Source of the DNA: Penium margaritaceum
Lineage: Eukaryota; Streptophyta; Zygnematophyceae; Desmidiales; Peniaceae
NCBI GenBank assembly: GCA_023375785.1
Contig: SZWC01003918.1
Span: forward strand, 7,356 to 71,355
Direction: 5' to 3'
Length of the DNA stretch: 64,000 nt
A program made the position numbers and the translations under genes. Under the pieces are notes generated by a model that made no database searches, had not been told where the DNA came from, and saw only the letters and a list, made by a program, of their open reading frames with translations. Below, piece after piece: positions 22,501 to 34,804 of the stretch. The stretch's first letter is position 1, and every line of letters starts with the position of its first letter.

Positions 22501-24120
22501 TAAAACTACTTTGAAGCCGTTGTCATTGATGCGTCCGACGGATAGGAGATTTGTCGCAAGTTCAGGGACGAATAAGACCTGGCTGAAGGTGCGTGTCACC
22601 TGCTGCCCTTGAAGGGTAATAAGTACTTGCACTGTACCTTCACCGTAGACTGGAATGAGTATTCCATCACCCACACGAACTCTGCAAGGTTGTGCATACT
22701 GAGTGTAGGTGGTGAACCATTCCTTGCGACAGGTCATGTGCTTGGTGCATCCCGAGTCAATGATCCAGGGAAGAACTCCCGTAGCGAGTAGGTAAGCACA
22801 GTCGACGGAGCACATTGCCAGTTCTTTGAGGATGGGTATTTCATGACTGGTTGAGAGATCAGAATTTGCTCCACTTGAATCTGAAGGGTGTTGTTCGAAG
22901 TCGTTGGCGTCGGCTGTGAAGAAATTTAGCTGGGGAATGGTGTCACTGTCCGAGTTTTGCTGCGTGTCAGAGGAATTGTGACTTGTAAGGCCTGAGATGA
23001 GATGAGAGAAGTCAGCCAACAGTGTTGAGAAAGCTGAGAGAAAGGCTGATGGTGTCTCATCAGTGAGAAAAGCATTCGGAGTGTTGCGCGATGGCGCATT
23101 GAATCGTGGTCGTTGCTTTGGACGAGTCAGGCAGTCAAGTTGGATATGCCCCTTTTTGTTGCATCGCCAACAGATACGATCCCCTGGATGAGCGTAGGGC
23201 CTGGGAGCTTGTTGAGGATATCCAGGTCGAGGTTGATAGGTGGCTTGAGTGCCTTGGTTGGTGCTAGGACGAGCATTCCCATAGGTCTAGTACTTCTTCG
23301 TTCGTCGATCTGGTCGTCCTTGATATTTTGCATAGAGTCTGACTTCACCCCCGTTTTCTTTGATGTAGGCATCTTCGTCCAGCATAAGGGCTTGTGTTGC
23401 CTTCTCAATGGTCAGCACATGTGGCTTGGCTGCTGCTGCTGCTGCGGCCGCTGCTGGTCCTGCTGCTGCTTGTACCGCTGCTAATGCTTCTGGGACAGCG
23501 TTCCCAATGGCGTCTAGAGCGCTCTTAACAGCAGACCCAATGAGTGCAATCTTTTCATCATCTTCCTGTCAGTCGTTGTTGAAGGTTTGAAGGCGCTTCA
23601 CTGTGTATTGAAAACGTGTCGGAAGGCTCTGAAACAAGGTCTGAACAAGCACTCTTTCAGAAATGACTTCACCCAAGGCTGTGATACGACTGGAAAGGTC
23701 TTTTAAATGGCTGATATGATCTTCAAGCTGAGTGTGTTCCTCCATTTTCTGAGTATGAAATTCTTTTAGTAGATGACCCAGCTCATCGTCGCTGATCTTG
23801 TGGTAACGTCGCTTGAGGGCTCGCCATGCAGTTCTCGGACAGAGGTCCGCATTGTTGTCTCGAATGAGAAATTTGAGCCGCTCTTCCCGTTGCATAGCCA
23901 GGATTGTAAACGCTTGGTCACATCGCCTTTTGTGACTGATTTTCTCTTCAATGGAGGCGTTAGCTTCCACGACGTCTGTAAGTGGGTCGGTGACCACTCC
24001 CCATAGTCCCTTGTTCATGAATACCATTTTCATGTTGAACGCAAAAGATTGGTAGTCCTCGCCATTGAAGATTGGTATCTTGAAATGATCATGATGGGAG
24101 CTTCCTGTGAGTAACGCCAT
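19519..24120 (-). pseudogene. Family B gag-pol remnant
   Basis: Gag starts at the ATG at 24120 (MALLTGSSHHDHFKIPIF), typical of UBN2-type Copia gag. The CCHC knuckle CWRCNKKGHIQLDC is at 23131-23172. The protease motif WIIDSGCTKHMT has its DSG at 22750-22758. The integrase zinc part (HRRLAHVNYATLH...CSGCLTGKQH) is near 22160-22330 and the core (LVIIDDYSHFIWVKFL, RTDNGGEF) at about 21700-22120. RT has FLYGDLNETIYMTQPKGF and a YVDD box at 20515-20526. RNase H (CDADLSGDHATSRSTSGY) ends at 19519. An upstream start near 24165 would lie against the LTR and is less likely. The region carries about five breaks. Confidence 0.93.
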
Positions 24121-24152
24121 GGTGATGACTGCTCCTGGTAAAGGCACCTCCT

Positions 24153-24165
24153 GCTCTGATACCAA
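24153..24165 (-). promoter_or_regulatory. Family B primer binding site (tRNA-iMet)
   Basis: On the element strand TTGGTATCAGAGC follows the 5' LTR after one base. It matches the 3' end complement of initiator tRNA-Met, the common Copia primer. Confidence 0.9.
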
Positions 24166-24166
24166 A

Positions 24167-25329
24167 TGTGTAAATTAGCACTTCTCCAGGATCATAGGTG
24201 TCTCAGGAGATACAGCAAATCAAACAATTGTGGCTGAAATCCACTGTGTTGTACACACTGCAACTGAACGCTGCAAAGGATCTCTTTCTGTTACACACTG
24301 ACGATTCAAGAGGTTACACGGAGGTCAAGGATACACGGCTCGTCTCTTGAGCTTTCCAACGATATGCTATACTTGATAAATGGTGCAGTACAGACGAAGC
24401 AATCTACAAATGAAACTACTACCTATTTGTACTAGTCTAGTGACTAGGAAATACAAAGAGCAAGCAGAATGCACGGGCTTGGTTTGTCCGGTCCGCTTGT
24501 GTCTTCCTTAAGCGTCCCGGACGCCGGTCAGTGTTCCCACTCACCGAGCGACCAAGGTTGGCGGATGCCCAGCGCCCTCGGTGCGATCCACGGATGAGAT
24601 CATCCGGATCTGCGACAGGTCCTCTCCTTCCGTCGATCTTCTTGCTCGTTGAGTGAAGAGGAGCTCGTGCTTGTACTCTCGATCCCGCGACGGCTGCGAT
24701 CGCTCCATTGTCTACGCGATGCTCTCCCATCCATCGATCCCTAGTTTATAAAGATCTTGTAGCTCTGTTCTCTCGATCCGATGCTTCGGTCCGTGTTTCC
24801 ACTGCTCCACCAGAAGCCACGTCAGCACGCATCGTATCGAGAGGAGCTCACGCTCGCACTCTCGTACTTACACTCGGTCCTCACCGAGGCCATGACCTGT
24901 ATTTCCGCAAATTGCGCCAGGACATAAGGTGACCGTCCAGAGTATCCCATTAAATCAATAGGAGGCTGCGGCAGGCCCTCGTACCAGGTTAGACTCCCGG
25001 ACGACGGTAACTGACCCCGTCATCGGTAGAGCAGAGTCCAGTAGAGTAGAGTCCGGTAAGGTAGGCCGAGGGGTGGGGGAGAGAGTGGCGACCTCTCCCC
25101 CAGCCCTCTTGCCTTTTGTACCCCAGGTGCCCATGCCGAGCACAAAGTAGGACACGTGTGAGATAGTGACATAAACTATGTCACTTTTCTCCTTTTGCTC
25201 ATATCTCCAAGTCGAGCCATCCAAATTGGCTGAAATTTGGACAGTGGATGGCTGACGAGGAGAACTGTCCATCGGTTCCACTCGATCAGGAATCGGCCTT
25301 GTGGTGATGAAGATCCTGCTTTTCCAATA
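24167..25329 (-). repeat. 5' LTR of family B
   Basis: 1163 bp and about 97 % identical to the 3' LTR. On the element strand a TATAAA-type box (24745-24752) sits about 580 bp in and is the likely core promoter. The hairpin (25166-25184) and CACGTG core (25153-25158) are unchanged between the two LTRs. Confidence 0.95.
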
Positions 25330-25334
25330 CATAT
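25330..25334. repeat. Target site duplication CATAT, right of family B
   Basis: Second copy of the 5-bp duplication. The family A LTR resumes at 25335 with AGAGCAAGGGCTTCGG. Confidence 0.93.
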
Positions 25335-25957
25335 AGAGCAAGGGCTTCGGTAAGTCAGCCCCCTCACAAGCACACCACTTAGCCATGAAGGCTAAGGCTC
25401 ACACACTAGAGTCCATAATCTCACACAAGGGAGGAAATCAGCCTAGCAATCAGGCTGACCACTCAGACACGACCTAGAGATCTAGAAAATGCTCTCATGG
25501 CACACTCCTTGTGGTCGCATAACCGTTAATCCCATGGAGAATCGCCATGTGTACATGGCTAGCATACAAGGATCTCACTTCACCTAAAAAGTTAGGAGAG
25601 GTACCTTTTTTCTCGTCACCATACTCTGAAAAGGCAACCCAAGAATCTAGGACCTTTTTAGATATTTCTCCCATCAGGTCTTTACCTTAGACCTCTTGCG
25701 TTTTTCTTTTTTCAGGCTTAGGCCTGAAGCCATCGCCCATGGTCACCCAGATATAGGCCTCGATGACCCCGAAAACTTTGAAAGTTCATATCTCCTAATC
25801 TGACCATTGGATCAGCCTCAAACTTGGATCGTAGATATTTTGCAACCTGATCTTACCAATGGTGAAGTGGGATTGACAGTCGGAGGTTGCATCTGGTAGT
25901 TTCCAGGAACTTGCTTCTGTGGATCTGAAACTGAGCCAGATAGCTCCTTTTCCAACA
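25335..25957 (-). repeat. Family A LTR between array units 3 and 4, right part
   Basis: Continuation of the LTR split by family B. Its right edge TTTTCCAACA joins gag of unit 4 at AAGAGTCGG. Confidence 0.92.
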
Positions 25958-26902
25958 AAGAGTCGGTTGGCATTCTAACGTCTCTTGCACCGTGTCATAG
26001 CTCGTTGGGAGTCCCCTAAGTGAGAGGAGGACGAAGCATGTCTCTTCCACAGGGTTACCGGCTGCTTTCAAAACTTTGCCAACTCCTTTGCCCTTTCCAA
26101 GAACGCCTCTATTCCTTCGCCAGCCTACATTTTCAACGCCATCATCTTCTCCTCCAAAAGCATGAGGAATGCAGGATCATTGCTCTCATACTTCTTGCAC
26201 AACGTGTCCCATCCCTCTTTTGAATTAGCCTTGTCACTCAAGTATCGAAGATGCGGGTTGGAGAAAGTTTTGACAAGGAACCTTTGGCCCTGCCTATCTC
26301 TCTTCTTCCACTCCTCATATGCCGTTACTGTAGTTGTAGATGAACTTACATCTCCTACACCTTTTGCGACGTCTGTCCTACCACCACCTGCGCTACGATG
26401 ATACCTTTTGCCTGTGGAGACAGAGCGCGCTCGCCGCTCACCACCTCCCACAAGCTCCTCTTCCCTAAAAGGAGACGGGTAGGGATCTTCCAAAATGTGA
26501 AAATGGCGCATCCTTCCACCCTCTCCAAAGGCTGGACTGCTATTACCACGCTTGCTGCTGCCATTTTGAGCTTTGGTAATGCTCAATACTGCTCTTGAGT
26601 GGCGTCGCTATCCCTGCTACTGCTATGGCTTTTGCCTGAAATCTGTCTGACAGAAACTGGATTGTAGAGGCCAGCAAACGAAGCCTTGCACTGGAAAATT
26701 CAGCTCAAAATATTTTAGATCAACCCATAAAATAGGGTCATCAAAACGGGATTTTCAGAGATATGCCGTTTTAAAAATAGGATATGCTACTACTCCTACT
26801 CCATCTCAGACCAGCAAGCTTGCATATGGCATTTCTCACAAACGTACTAATGGAATGGGAATATTTATACTCCAATGGTAAGCTTAGGAAAAATACTTGG
26901 TA
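25958..26902 (-). mobile_element. Array unit 4: 5' gag and partial leader
   Basis: Gag from 26564 (MAAASVVIAVQPLERVEGCA) to the shared QPTL junction at 25958, then leader to about 26902. There the sequence changes, after about 20 bp of unassigned bases, to a plus-strand A copy. Decayed, with about four breaks. Confidence 0.83.
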
Positions 26903-26920
26903 GAGCTAATGAAATACTAA

Positions 26921-29348
26921 TAAGCCGACTCTCGACATCCGCACGCACCTGGTGCACGTAGAGCTGCATCGCAATACCGCAAAGCGCAATGGCGGCAATA
27001 GCAGCAGTGAAGTAGCTTTCATGGCTATTAGCCCACGCAACCAGCAGCACAGCAGTTCGGGCAGCAAAGAGGCAAGAACAAGAACAAGATGCACTATTAT
27101 AGAAGAAGGGCACTACAAGGAAGAGTGCTTCAAGTTCAAGAGGGAATAGAAGGAGCAATAGCAGCAGCAACAGCAAAAGCAGCAATCTCTACAGCAAAAG
27201 CAGCAACAGGTACAATAACGTCAGCAGCAGCAACAGCAACAGTAGAACCAGACCGGCGTGCGCCATTTTGGTGACATGAACGTGGCCAAGGAGGTGCGCG
27301 GCCGCCTCTTCATGGCGAAGTCTAACATGTCGCAAAAGGAAAAGGCGGATCTGTCGTGGTACAAGGACTCTGGGTGTACCAAGAGTCTGACGTACAACAA
27401 AGAGTGATTTACGCAGCTACTTTCCATTCTCCTTCCACCAATTGCTTTGGGTGATGATCGGGTGGTGTATGCTGAGGGGATTGGGATTGTGGAGATGTGG
27501 TTGGAGACTCGCGTGGCATTGTAGTGGGAGTGTTCCATGGCATGCTGTATGTACCTGATGCTGCGTTCAAAATTCTCTCAGTGTCCTCTCTCACCAACAC
27601 AGGATCGCGCGTCGTCTTTGACAACGACTATGGTTAGATCCTCAACAAGGGAACAAGAGAGGAGTTGGCCAAGTCGGTGAAGGCCATGTACAACCAAGAT
27701 CCCGCGTGAGCAGAGTCTTGCAGCAATGGTGCAGGCCAGAAATGGCGAAATCTGGCATGTACACTACGGCCACATTGGCATGCGCGCCTTGCAGTAACTT
27801 CAAACTTTGAACGTGACTTCCCCACCATCTCTAACTTTGAACAACAGTTATGCATCGGTTGTTTGGAGGGCAAGCAACATCGCGAGGCCTTCCCAGGAGC
27901 AGGAGAGCGCGCGACGAACGTGCTGGAGCTGGTCCACACAGATTTGTATGGCCCGATGCACACCCAGAGCTTTTGAGGCTCTAGGCATTGTCTCACCTTC
28001 ATTGATGATTTCCGCCGTTATGCTACTGTGTACTTCCTTTCCTCCAGGGACCACTGCTTTGATAGGTTCAAGGAGTTCAAGGCGATGGTGGAGAACCAGA
28101 CTAGCAAGAATATCAAGGCGCTGCACAGCGGCCGAAGTGGAGAGTACCTGAGCAAGATTGTTGGCAGCATAGTCATGAGGTGCTCATCATCATTGTCTAT
28201 GTGGATGACATGCTCCTTTCTAACAGCATGTCCGCACTGCAGGAGGTCAAGGAGGCCATGCAGGAGCACTTCAAGATGTCTGATCTCAGTGAGGCATCAT
28301 ACTTGGTATTTAGATCACGTGTGACCGCACATCACGCTCTCTCTCGCTGCAACAAAGCCGCAACATCAAGGATGTCTTGCAGCGGTTCGGCATGGCAGAG
28401 GCCAAACGAATCCGCACGGCGCTAGAGACGTGGCAGTACCTTGTGACCTTCAATAGAGAAGCGGATGCAACTGAGCGGCATAAGTACCAAAGTACCGTCG
28501 GGAATCTCATGTACCTGATGTTGGCATCTAGACCGGACCTTGCACTGGCTGTTAGCACCGTGAGCTAGGACATGGCCAATCCCGGACCTGAGCACCACAA
28601 GGCAGTGAAGCGGATCTTCCGCTACCTTGCTGGGACCATCAACACCGGCATCACCTACAACGGCAACAACAACATCATCGGCTATACAGACGGAGACTAG
28701 ACTTCAAACCCTGAGTACCGCAAGTCCATTTCTGGACATGTGTTCCTCATGAATTGTGGGGCCATCAGCTAGTACAACAAGCGGCAGGTTGTCGTGGCCA
28801 TCTCAAGCACGGAAGCTGAGTACGTCCCTCTCAGCTTTGGAGCCAAGGCAGCAGTTCGGCTCCAGCGTCCCATGGGAGAGATGAGTCGGAGTACAACAGT
28901 TCCAGTTCCTGTGCGCGTCAACAACCACAGCGCAATTACACTCGCCAAGAATCCTGAGCAACATTCATGCACCAAGCACATTGACATCGCATATTACTTC
29001 ATGAGGAACATGGTGGAGGAGAGTGCTCTTAAGCTGGATTTTACTCCAACCAACAAGCAAGTCGTTGGTTTCTGTACCAAGCCACTAACCTGTGAGAAGC
29101 AGCTGTTCTGCATGAAAGCATGTGGACTCTGCCTACTGCAACTGCGACAAAGTGGGAGATTGTTGGAAAAGGAGCCATCTGGCTCAGTTTCAGGTCCACA
29201 GGAGCAAGTTCAAGGAAACTACTACATACCTGCTCCGATTGTCAATCCAACTTGACCATTGAGAAGATCAAGTGGGAAAATGTCTACGGTCTAAGTTTCA
29301 GGCCGATCCAACTGTCGGATTAGGAGATATGAATTTTCAAAGTTTAGG
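26921..29348 (+). mobile_element. Copia family A copy A6, gag to 3' LTR part
   Basis: A plus-strand remnant starting within gag, just at the codons where the array units stop (SRLSTSAR, then HLVHVELHRNTAKRNGG). The knuckle region is near 27088-27130, the Q-rich linker at about 27150-27245, protease near 27350 and integrase at about 27750-28155. Then come RT and RNase H (28156-29140; VDDMLL near 28202, STEAEYVPLSFGAK near 28804), a polypurine tract at 29149-29160 and an LTR part at 29161-29348. Heavily decayed, with about fifteen breaks and internal rearrangement. Confidence 0.85.
29161..29348 (+). repeat. 3' LTR part of A6
   Basis: The first ~188 bp of a family A LTR (TGTTGGAAAAGGAGCC...CAAAGTTT), directly after the polypurine tract AAAGTGGGAGAT. 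Confidence 0.88.
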
Positions 29349-29349
29349 G

Positions 29350-29644
29350 TTTAGGCATTATCGCAAGAGAGGTCGTGGCGGGAAAGACGCCACAAAAGGG
29401 TGCAGCAGATGCAAGTTCATCTACAACATGAGCGACGGCATAGGAGGAGTAGAAGAAGAAGGACAGGCAGGCCTACAAGCTGCTTGTCAACACCATCTCC
29501 AACCCGCATCTTCAGTACGTGAGTGACAAGACTATTGTAACAGGGGGTTGGAATACATAGTGTAAGAATTATGAGAACAGGGATCTTGCATTCCTCATGC
29601 TTTTGGATGATAAGATGATGGCGTTGAAAATGCATGATGGCGAA
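29350..29644 (+). pseudogene. Family A gag scrap
   Basis: A plus-strand piece of gag. Similarity to sister copies starts at GGCATTATCGC (KGIT...AGKTPQKG region) and includes the EEWKKKDRQAY and NTISNPHLQYVSD segments in altered form. It lies between an LTR piece of A6 and a reverse LTR piece of A7. Confidence 0.78.
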
Positions 29645-29946
29645 GGTCTTGACCTTCTTGCATCAGGTCTTGATCCAAGACCTCTTGCGTTTTTCTTTTC
29701 TCTGGATGAGGCATGGAGCCATCCATCATGGTCACCCGGATATCGGCGGTCGATGACTCTGAAAACTTTGAAAATTCATATCTCCCAATCCGACTGTTTG
29801 ATCAACTCAAACTTAGTCGGAAGATATTTTGCCACCTAATCTTTCTAATAGTAAAGTCGGATTGAGGATCAGAGCACGCATCCGGTAGTTTCCTGGAACT
29901 TGCTCCTGTGGACCTGAAACTGAGCGGGATGGCATTTTTCTCAACA
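29645..29946 (-). repeat. 3' LTR part of A7
   Basis: About 300 bp of reverse family A LTR, from the CATCAGGTCTTGA segment to the edge TCAACA at 29946. Confidence 0.85.
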
Positions 29947-29958
29947 ATCTCCTACTTT

Positions 29959-32900
29959 GCCACTGTCAAAGTGGGCCTGAGTCCACATGCCTTCATGTAG
30001 AACTGCTGCTTCTCACGGGTCACCGGCTTGGTACAGAAATTAGCGACTTGATTGCTCGTTGGAGTAAACTCTAGCTTGATAGCACCCTCCTGTACCATAT
30101 GCGTGATGAACTGATATGCGATGTCAATGTGCTTGGTGCGTGCATGGTGCTCAGGGTTCTTGGCGAGTGTGATTGCGCTCTGGTTGTCGACGCGCACAGG
30201 AATTGAAAGTGCTGGACTCCCACTCATCTCTGCCATGAGACGCTGAAGCCAAACTGCTTCCTGGCTTTAAAATTGAGAGATACGTACTCAGCTTCCGTGC
30301 TTGAGGTGGCCACGACCACGTGCTCTTGGTGCACCAGCTGATGGCTCCACCATTCATGCAGAACACATATCCAGAAATGGACTTGCAGTCCTCAGGATTT
30401 GAAGTCCAATCTGCATTCGTGTAGCCGATGATGTTGTTGTTGTTGCCGTTATAAGTGATGCCAATGTTGATGGTTCCAGCAAGGTAGCGGAAGATGCGCT
30501 TCACTGCCTTCTGGTGCTTAGGTCCAAGGTTTGTCATGTGCAAGTTCACAGCGCTAACACCTTGTGCGAGGTCCGGCCTGGTTGCAACTATCAGGTACAT
30601 GAGACTGCCGACAGCACTCTCGTACTTCTGTCGCTTAGCTACATCCGGTTCTCGGTTGAAGCTCACGAGCTACTGCTACGTCTCCAGTGGCGTGCCGATA
30701 GGTTTTGCCTCTGCCATGCCAAACTGTTGCAAGACATCCTTGATGTAGCGTCTCTAGTACAGTGAAAGAGCGTGATTTGCGATCACGCGTGATCTGGATA
30801 CCGAGGAAGTATGATGCCTCCCTGAGATCAGACATCTGGAACCGCTCCTACATGGCCTCTTTGAACTCCTACAGTGCACACATGATGTTGAAAAGGAGGA
30901 GCATGTCATCCACATAGACGTTGATGATTAGCACCTCATGACCATGCTGCCAGCGATAGACGCTGTAGTCACATTCGCTACGCTCAAAGACCATGCACTG
31001 CAATGCCGCATCTAACTTCTGGTTCCAAAAACGCGACGCTTGCTTGAGGTCGTACAGCGAATTCTGTAGCTTGTACACCAGGTACTCCCAGCCATCCATG
31101 ACGATTCCCTCCGGCTACTCCATGTAAATCTCCTCCTCAAGGTCACTGTTCAGGAACACCGTCTTGACATATGTGGTGGACCTCAAAGTCCTCTGCTGCT
31201 GCATACAAAAGGAGCGTACGCATAGAGGCAAATTTTACAACACAAGCAAAGGTTTCCGTGTAGTCGATGCCTTCGTGCTCCGAGTAGCTCTTGGTGACCA
31301 GCCTTGCCTTGTACTTTTCCAAGTTGCCATCTGCTCCCCGCTTCTTCTTGAACACCCACTTGCACTTGATTACCTTGCGTCCAGGTGGACAGTCAGTCAG
31401 CTCCCACGTACTCTTCTCGAGTTGCGACTGTATCTCTTGCTGCATAGCTTGCGCCCAATCTGCTACATTTTGTGATGCCATGGCCTCCTTGTACAACGTC
31501 GGTTCATCAGAGTCTGCTACAAGTGCGTCGTTCATCTGGTCTGGTTTCTGGAGTATCCAGAAATGCCCGCGCTCATCAGGCTTGTAGCGCACCCTGAGAG
31601 CGTACCTTCGACCTGGTGCTGGAGCGTTAACAGGCGGCTGGCTTGGTGCTGCCGGCACATCTGCTCTTGCTAATGGTGGTGCATCTTCTTCCTCGGCTTC
31701 TGTGGATGAGACCGCTGTATCTGCTGCATCAGACATGGGGGGAATAGATCGGTTCTCCCACTGTCACAATAGAGGAAGGGTCAGGAGATACGGGGTCAGG
31801 GAGTATGTCTGCTCCCACTGCCTTCTTAGCTGCTGCTTCTGCTGCCTCTTCACAAACAATGTTGGTGCCAATAACGTTGCTCTCGTTGAAGACGACGTCT
31901 CTGGAAATGATGACGTGGCCTGTATCCCTCTCGTACAGGCGATATGCCTTACTTGCAACGTCGTAGCCAATTGTCAGCATGTGCGCGCTCTTCGCGTCCT
32001 TCTTTTTCCGCTTCTCTTTTGGCACGTGCATGTGCGCCAAGCTGCCAAATGCGCAAAGATGACCCACGCTCGGCTTCTTGTTGAACCACGCCTCGTACGG
32101 CGTCATCTGTTCTAGGACCTTGGTTGGACTGCGGTTCTTGATGTACACCGAAGTGGTCACTGCTTCGGCCCAAAAGTCGTAGGTCAACTGAACCGCGTAC
32201 AACATGGAGCGCGCCGACTCAACGATGGTGCGGTTGGCACGTTTTGCTACGCCGTTCCACTGCGGCGAGTATGGCGTGGTGCGCTGTGCTTTGATGCCTG
32301 CTGCTGCGAGGTAGTCCTGAAACTCCTTGCTCAGGTACTCTCCACCGCGGTCGTAGTACAACGCCTTGATTTTCTTGCAAGTCTGGTCTCCACCATGGCC
32401 TTGAACTCCTTGAACCTGTCAAAGCACTGATCGTTGGAGGAAAGGAAGTACACAGCAGTGTAACGGTTGAAATCATCAATGAAGGTGAGAAAATACCTAG
32501 AGCCTCCAAAGCTCTGGGTCTGCATTGGGCCACACAAGTCTGTGTGGACCAATTCGAGCACCTCCTTCACGCGCTCTCCTGCTCCAGAGAGCGCCTTGCG
32601 ATGTTGCTTTCCCTCCAAACAGCCGATGTAAAACTACTGCTTAAAGTTAGAGATGGTGGGTAAGTCACACACCATATACTTCGTTTGAAGTTGCTGGAAG
32701 TAGCTCATGCCGATGTGACCGTAGCGCTCATGCCAGATTTTGCCATCTCTGACCTGCTCCTCTGCTGCAAGAGTCTGCTCGCGCGGGATCTTGGTTCCTC
32801 CCAGCAGGCAGTACATGTCGCCTTCCTTCACCGACCTGGCCAACTCCTCTCCTGTTTCCTTGTCAAGGATGTAGCCATACTCATCGTGAAAGACGACGCG

Positions 32901-34192
32901 GAGTCCTGTCTTGGTGAGAGAGGACACTGAGAGAAGGTTGAATGTAGCATCAGGTACATACAGCGCGCCATGGAATACCCCCACTTCAATGCCACACGGG
33001 GTCTCCAACCACATCTCCACAATGTCAAATCCCTCAGCATACGCAACCCGATCATCACCCAAAGCAATTGGTCGAGGGGGAATTGAGATCATTTACGTAA
33101 ATCACTCCTTGTGGTGTGTCAAGCAGTTTGTACACCCCGAGTCCTTGTACCACGCCAGATTCGCCTTCTCCTTCTGCGACATGTCAGAGATTGCCATGCA
33201 GAGGCGATTACGCACCTCCTTAGCCACATTCATGTTGCCAAAATGGCACACGCCGTTCTGGTTCTGCTGCTGCAGCTACTGCTGCTGACGTAACGGTGAC
33301 TACTGCTGCTGTTGCTCTGGAGATTGTTGCTTTTGCTGCTGCTGCTGCTGTTCCTTCTGGTGCCTCTTGAACTTGAAGCACTCTTTCTTGTAGTACCCCT
33401 CTTTGTGGCAATAGTGGCACTTGCCCTTCTTCTTGCCTCTGTGCTGCCTGGACTGCTGCTGCTGCGGGTTGCATGAGCCCATGGCAATGAAAACTGCTTC
33501 ATTACTGCTACTACTGCCATTGTGCTTACCTGCATTGCGATGCACTTCTACCTGTACCACGTGTGTGTAGATGAGGTCGAGATCGAGAGTTGGCTGGCAC
33601 TCCAACGTCTCTCGCACCATGTCATAGCTCGTTGGGAGTCCCCTCAGCAAGACGAGGACGAAGTGCGTGTCTTCCACAGGGTTGCCGGCCGCTTTCAATT
33701 GCTTGGCCAGCTCCTTTGCCCTCTCCAAGCACGCCTCCATCCCTTCCCATCCTGCATTTTAAATGTCATCATCTTCTCCTCCAAAAGCATAAGGAATGCA
33801 GGATCCTTGCTCTCATACTTCTTGCAAAATGTGTCCCATCCCTCGTTTGCAGTAACCTTGTCACTCACGTACTGAAGATGCTGGTTGGAGATGGTATTGA
33901 CAAGCAGCCTGTAGGCCTGCCTCTCCTTCTTCCTCCCCTCATATGCCACCTCTGCAGTTGTAGATGAACTTGCATCTGTTGTATCTTTGTATGGCGTCTT
34001 CCTCGCCACCACCTCCGCTGCGGTGCTGCCTTTTGCCTTTGGAGGCGGAGCGCACTTTTCGCCGCTCACCACCTCACATACATCCCTCTCCTCCAAAAGG
34101 AGGCGGGTACGGAACTTCCAAAACATGAAGTTGGCCCGTCCTCCTAGCCTCTCCAAGGGCTGGGTTGCTATTACCATGCTTGCTGCTGCCAT
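29959..34192 (-). pseudogene. A7 gag-pol remnant
   Basis: Gag starts at 34192 (MAAASMVIATQPLERLGG). The knuckle (CHYCHKEGYYKKECF) is at about 33378-33422 and the Q-rich linker at 33255-33360. The protease segment lies near 33130-33170, the integrase zinc part (ERYGHIGMSYFQQLQ) near 32660-32740 and the core at about 31980-32600. RT follows (KCKWVFKKKRGADGNLEKYK near 31310-31370; YVDD box about 30906-30926), then RNase H (NADWTSNPEDCKSISGYVF near 30370-30420) ending at about 29960. Decayed. Confidence 0.92.
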
Positions 34193-34804
34193 TTTGAGCC
34201 TTGGTGATGCGCAGTGCTGCCCTTGACTGGCAGCGCTCCCTTGCTTCTCCTGCTGCTTCGGCCAGAAATCTGTCGGACAGAAAATGGACTGTAGAGGAGA
34301 GCAGACAGGGAATTTTGAAGACCCGAGCCCACCACTGGAAAATAGAGCTCAAAAGATTTCAGATCCACCCATAAAACAGGGTCATCAAAAGGGCAGTTTA
34401 AAAGATATACCCTCTTGAAAACAGGGTATGCTTCTGCTCCTATTCCTGGTCACACCAGCCAGCTTGTAAACAACGTTTCTCCCAAACGTATTGATGGAAT
34501 GCAAATATTTTTGCACCTATAGAAAGCTTAGGAAAAATACTTCAATTTGTATGTGCTACTTCTTAGATTTGACAAAGAAACAAGAGAGTTATAGTCATCA
34601 CAAGGCGACAATCTTACTTAGAGAGAAGAATGTAGCCCTCGCCGACCTCGTTTTGGGCATAACTTACTATCCGACTGTTGGATCTTCACCATCTTGGGCT
34701 CGTTTGAAAGCTTGTCAAATCTGGTGAAGGTTTGACCCCAACTTGTCACTCTGAAAGTGAGCTTGTGCTTGCTGAAAGTAGCAGAACATGGCTCTTATAC
34801 CAAG
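34193..34804 (-). other. A7 leader with primer binding site
   Basis: About 612 bp. The primer site, on the minus strand TTGGTATAAGAGCCA (34789-34803), lies next to the 5' LTR. It follows the family layout, with the altered CCGTCAC hairpin region near 34745-34765. Confidence 0.85.

Larger units (their letters stand above)
17578..25329 (-). mobile_element. Copia family B element, with both LTRs and target duplication
   Basis: A 7752-bp minus-strand element with two 1163-bp LTRs, primer site, gag with CCHC knuckle, protease, integrase, RT, RNase H, a GC-rich 3' untranslated stretch and a polypurine tract. Domain order (integrase before RT) makes it Ty1/copia. LTR sequence is unrelated to family A. 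By hand count the LTRs differ at about 32 sites (2.8 %), so it is the youngest dated insertion here, about 1 My at a grass-like rate. It is structurally complete but broken, with about five breaks. Confidence 0.95.
12304..26902 (-). repeat. Tandem array of short family A units (LTR + leader + 5' gag), interrupted by family B
   Basis: Four head-to-tail minus-strand units, each made of a family A LTR, its leader with primer site, and about the first 600 bp of gag. LTRs start at 13573, 15476 and 17465, so the period is about 1.9-2.0 kb, and neighbouring units share one LTR rather than each having two. Units 3 and 4 join gag to LTR at the same gag codon region (QPTL), and unit 1 ends at the same place. 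No knuckle, protease, integrase, RT or polypurine tract is present in a unit. Unequal exchange between direct LTRs would make such an array. Family B (17578-25329) later split the third LTR. Confidence 0.8.

Noticed and set aside
23408-23470. Ala-rich frame (GCTGCTGCTGCTGCGGCC) in family B as a separate gene
   Set aside because: It lies inside the family B gag region on the opposite strand; the run is simply a trinucleotide repeat.
29343-29355. TTTAGGGTTTAGG, like the plant telomere repeat
   Set aside because: Only about two units at a join. A related LTR variant (TTTTTAGGGTCATC near 36835) and the gag side explain most of the bases, so chance at the junction is enough.
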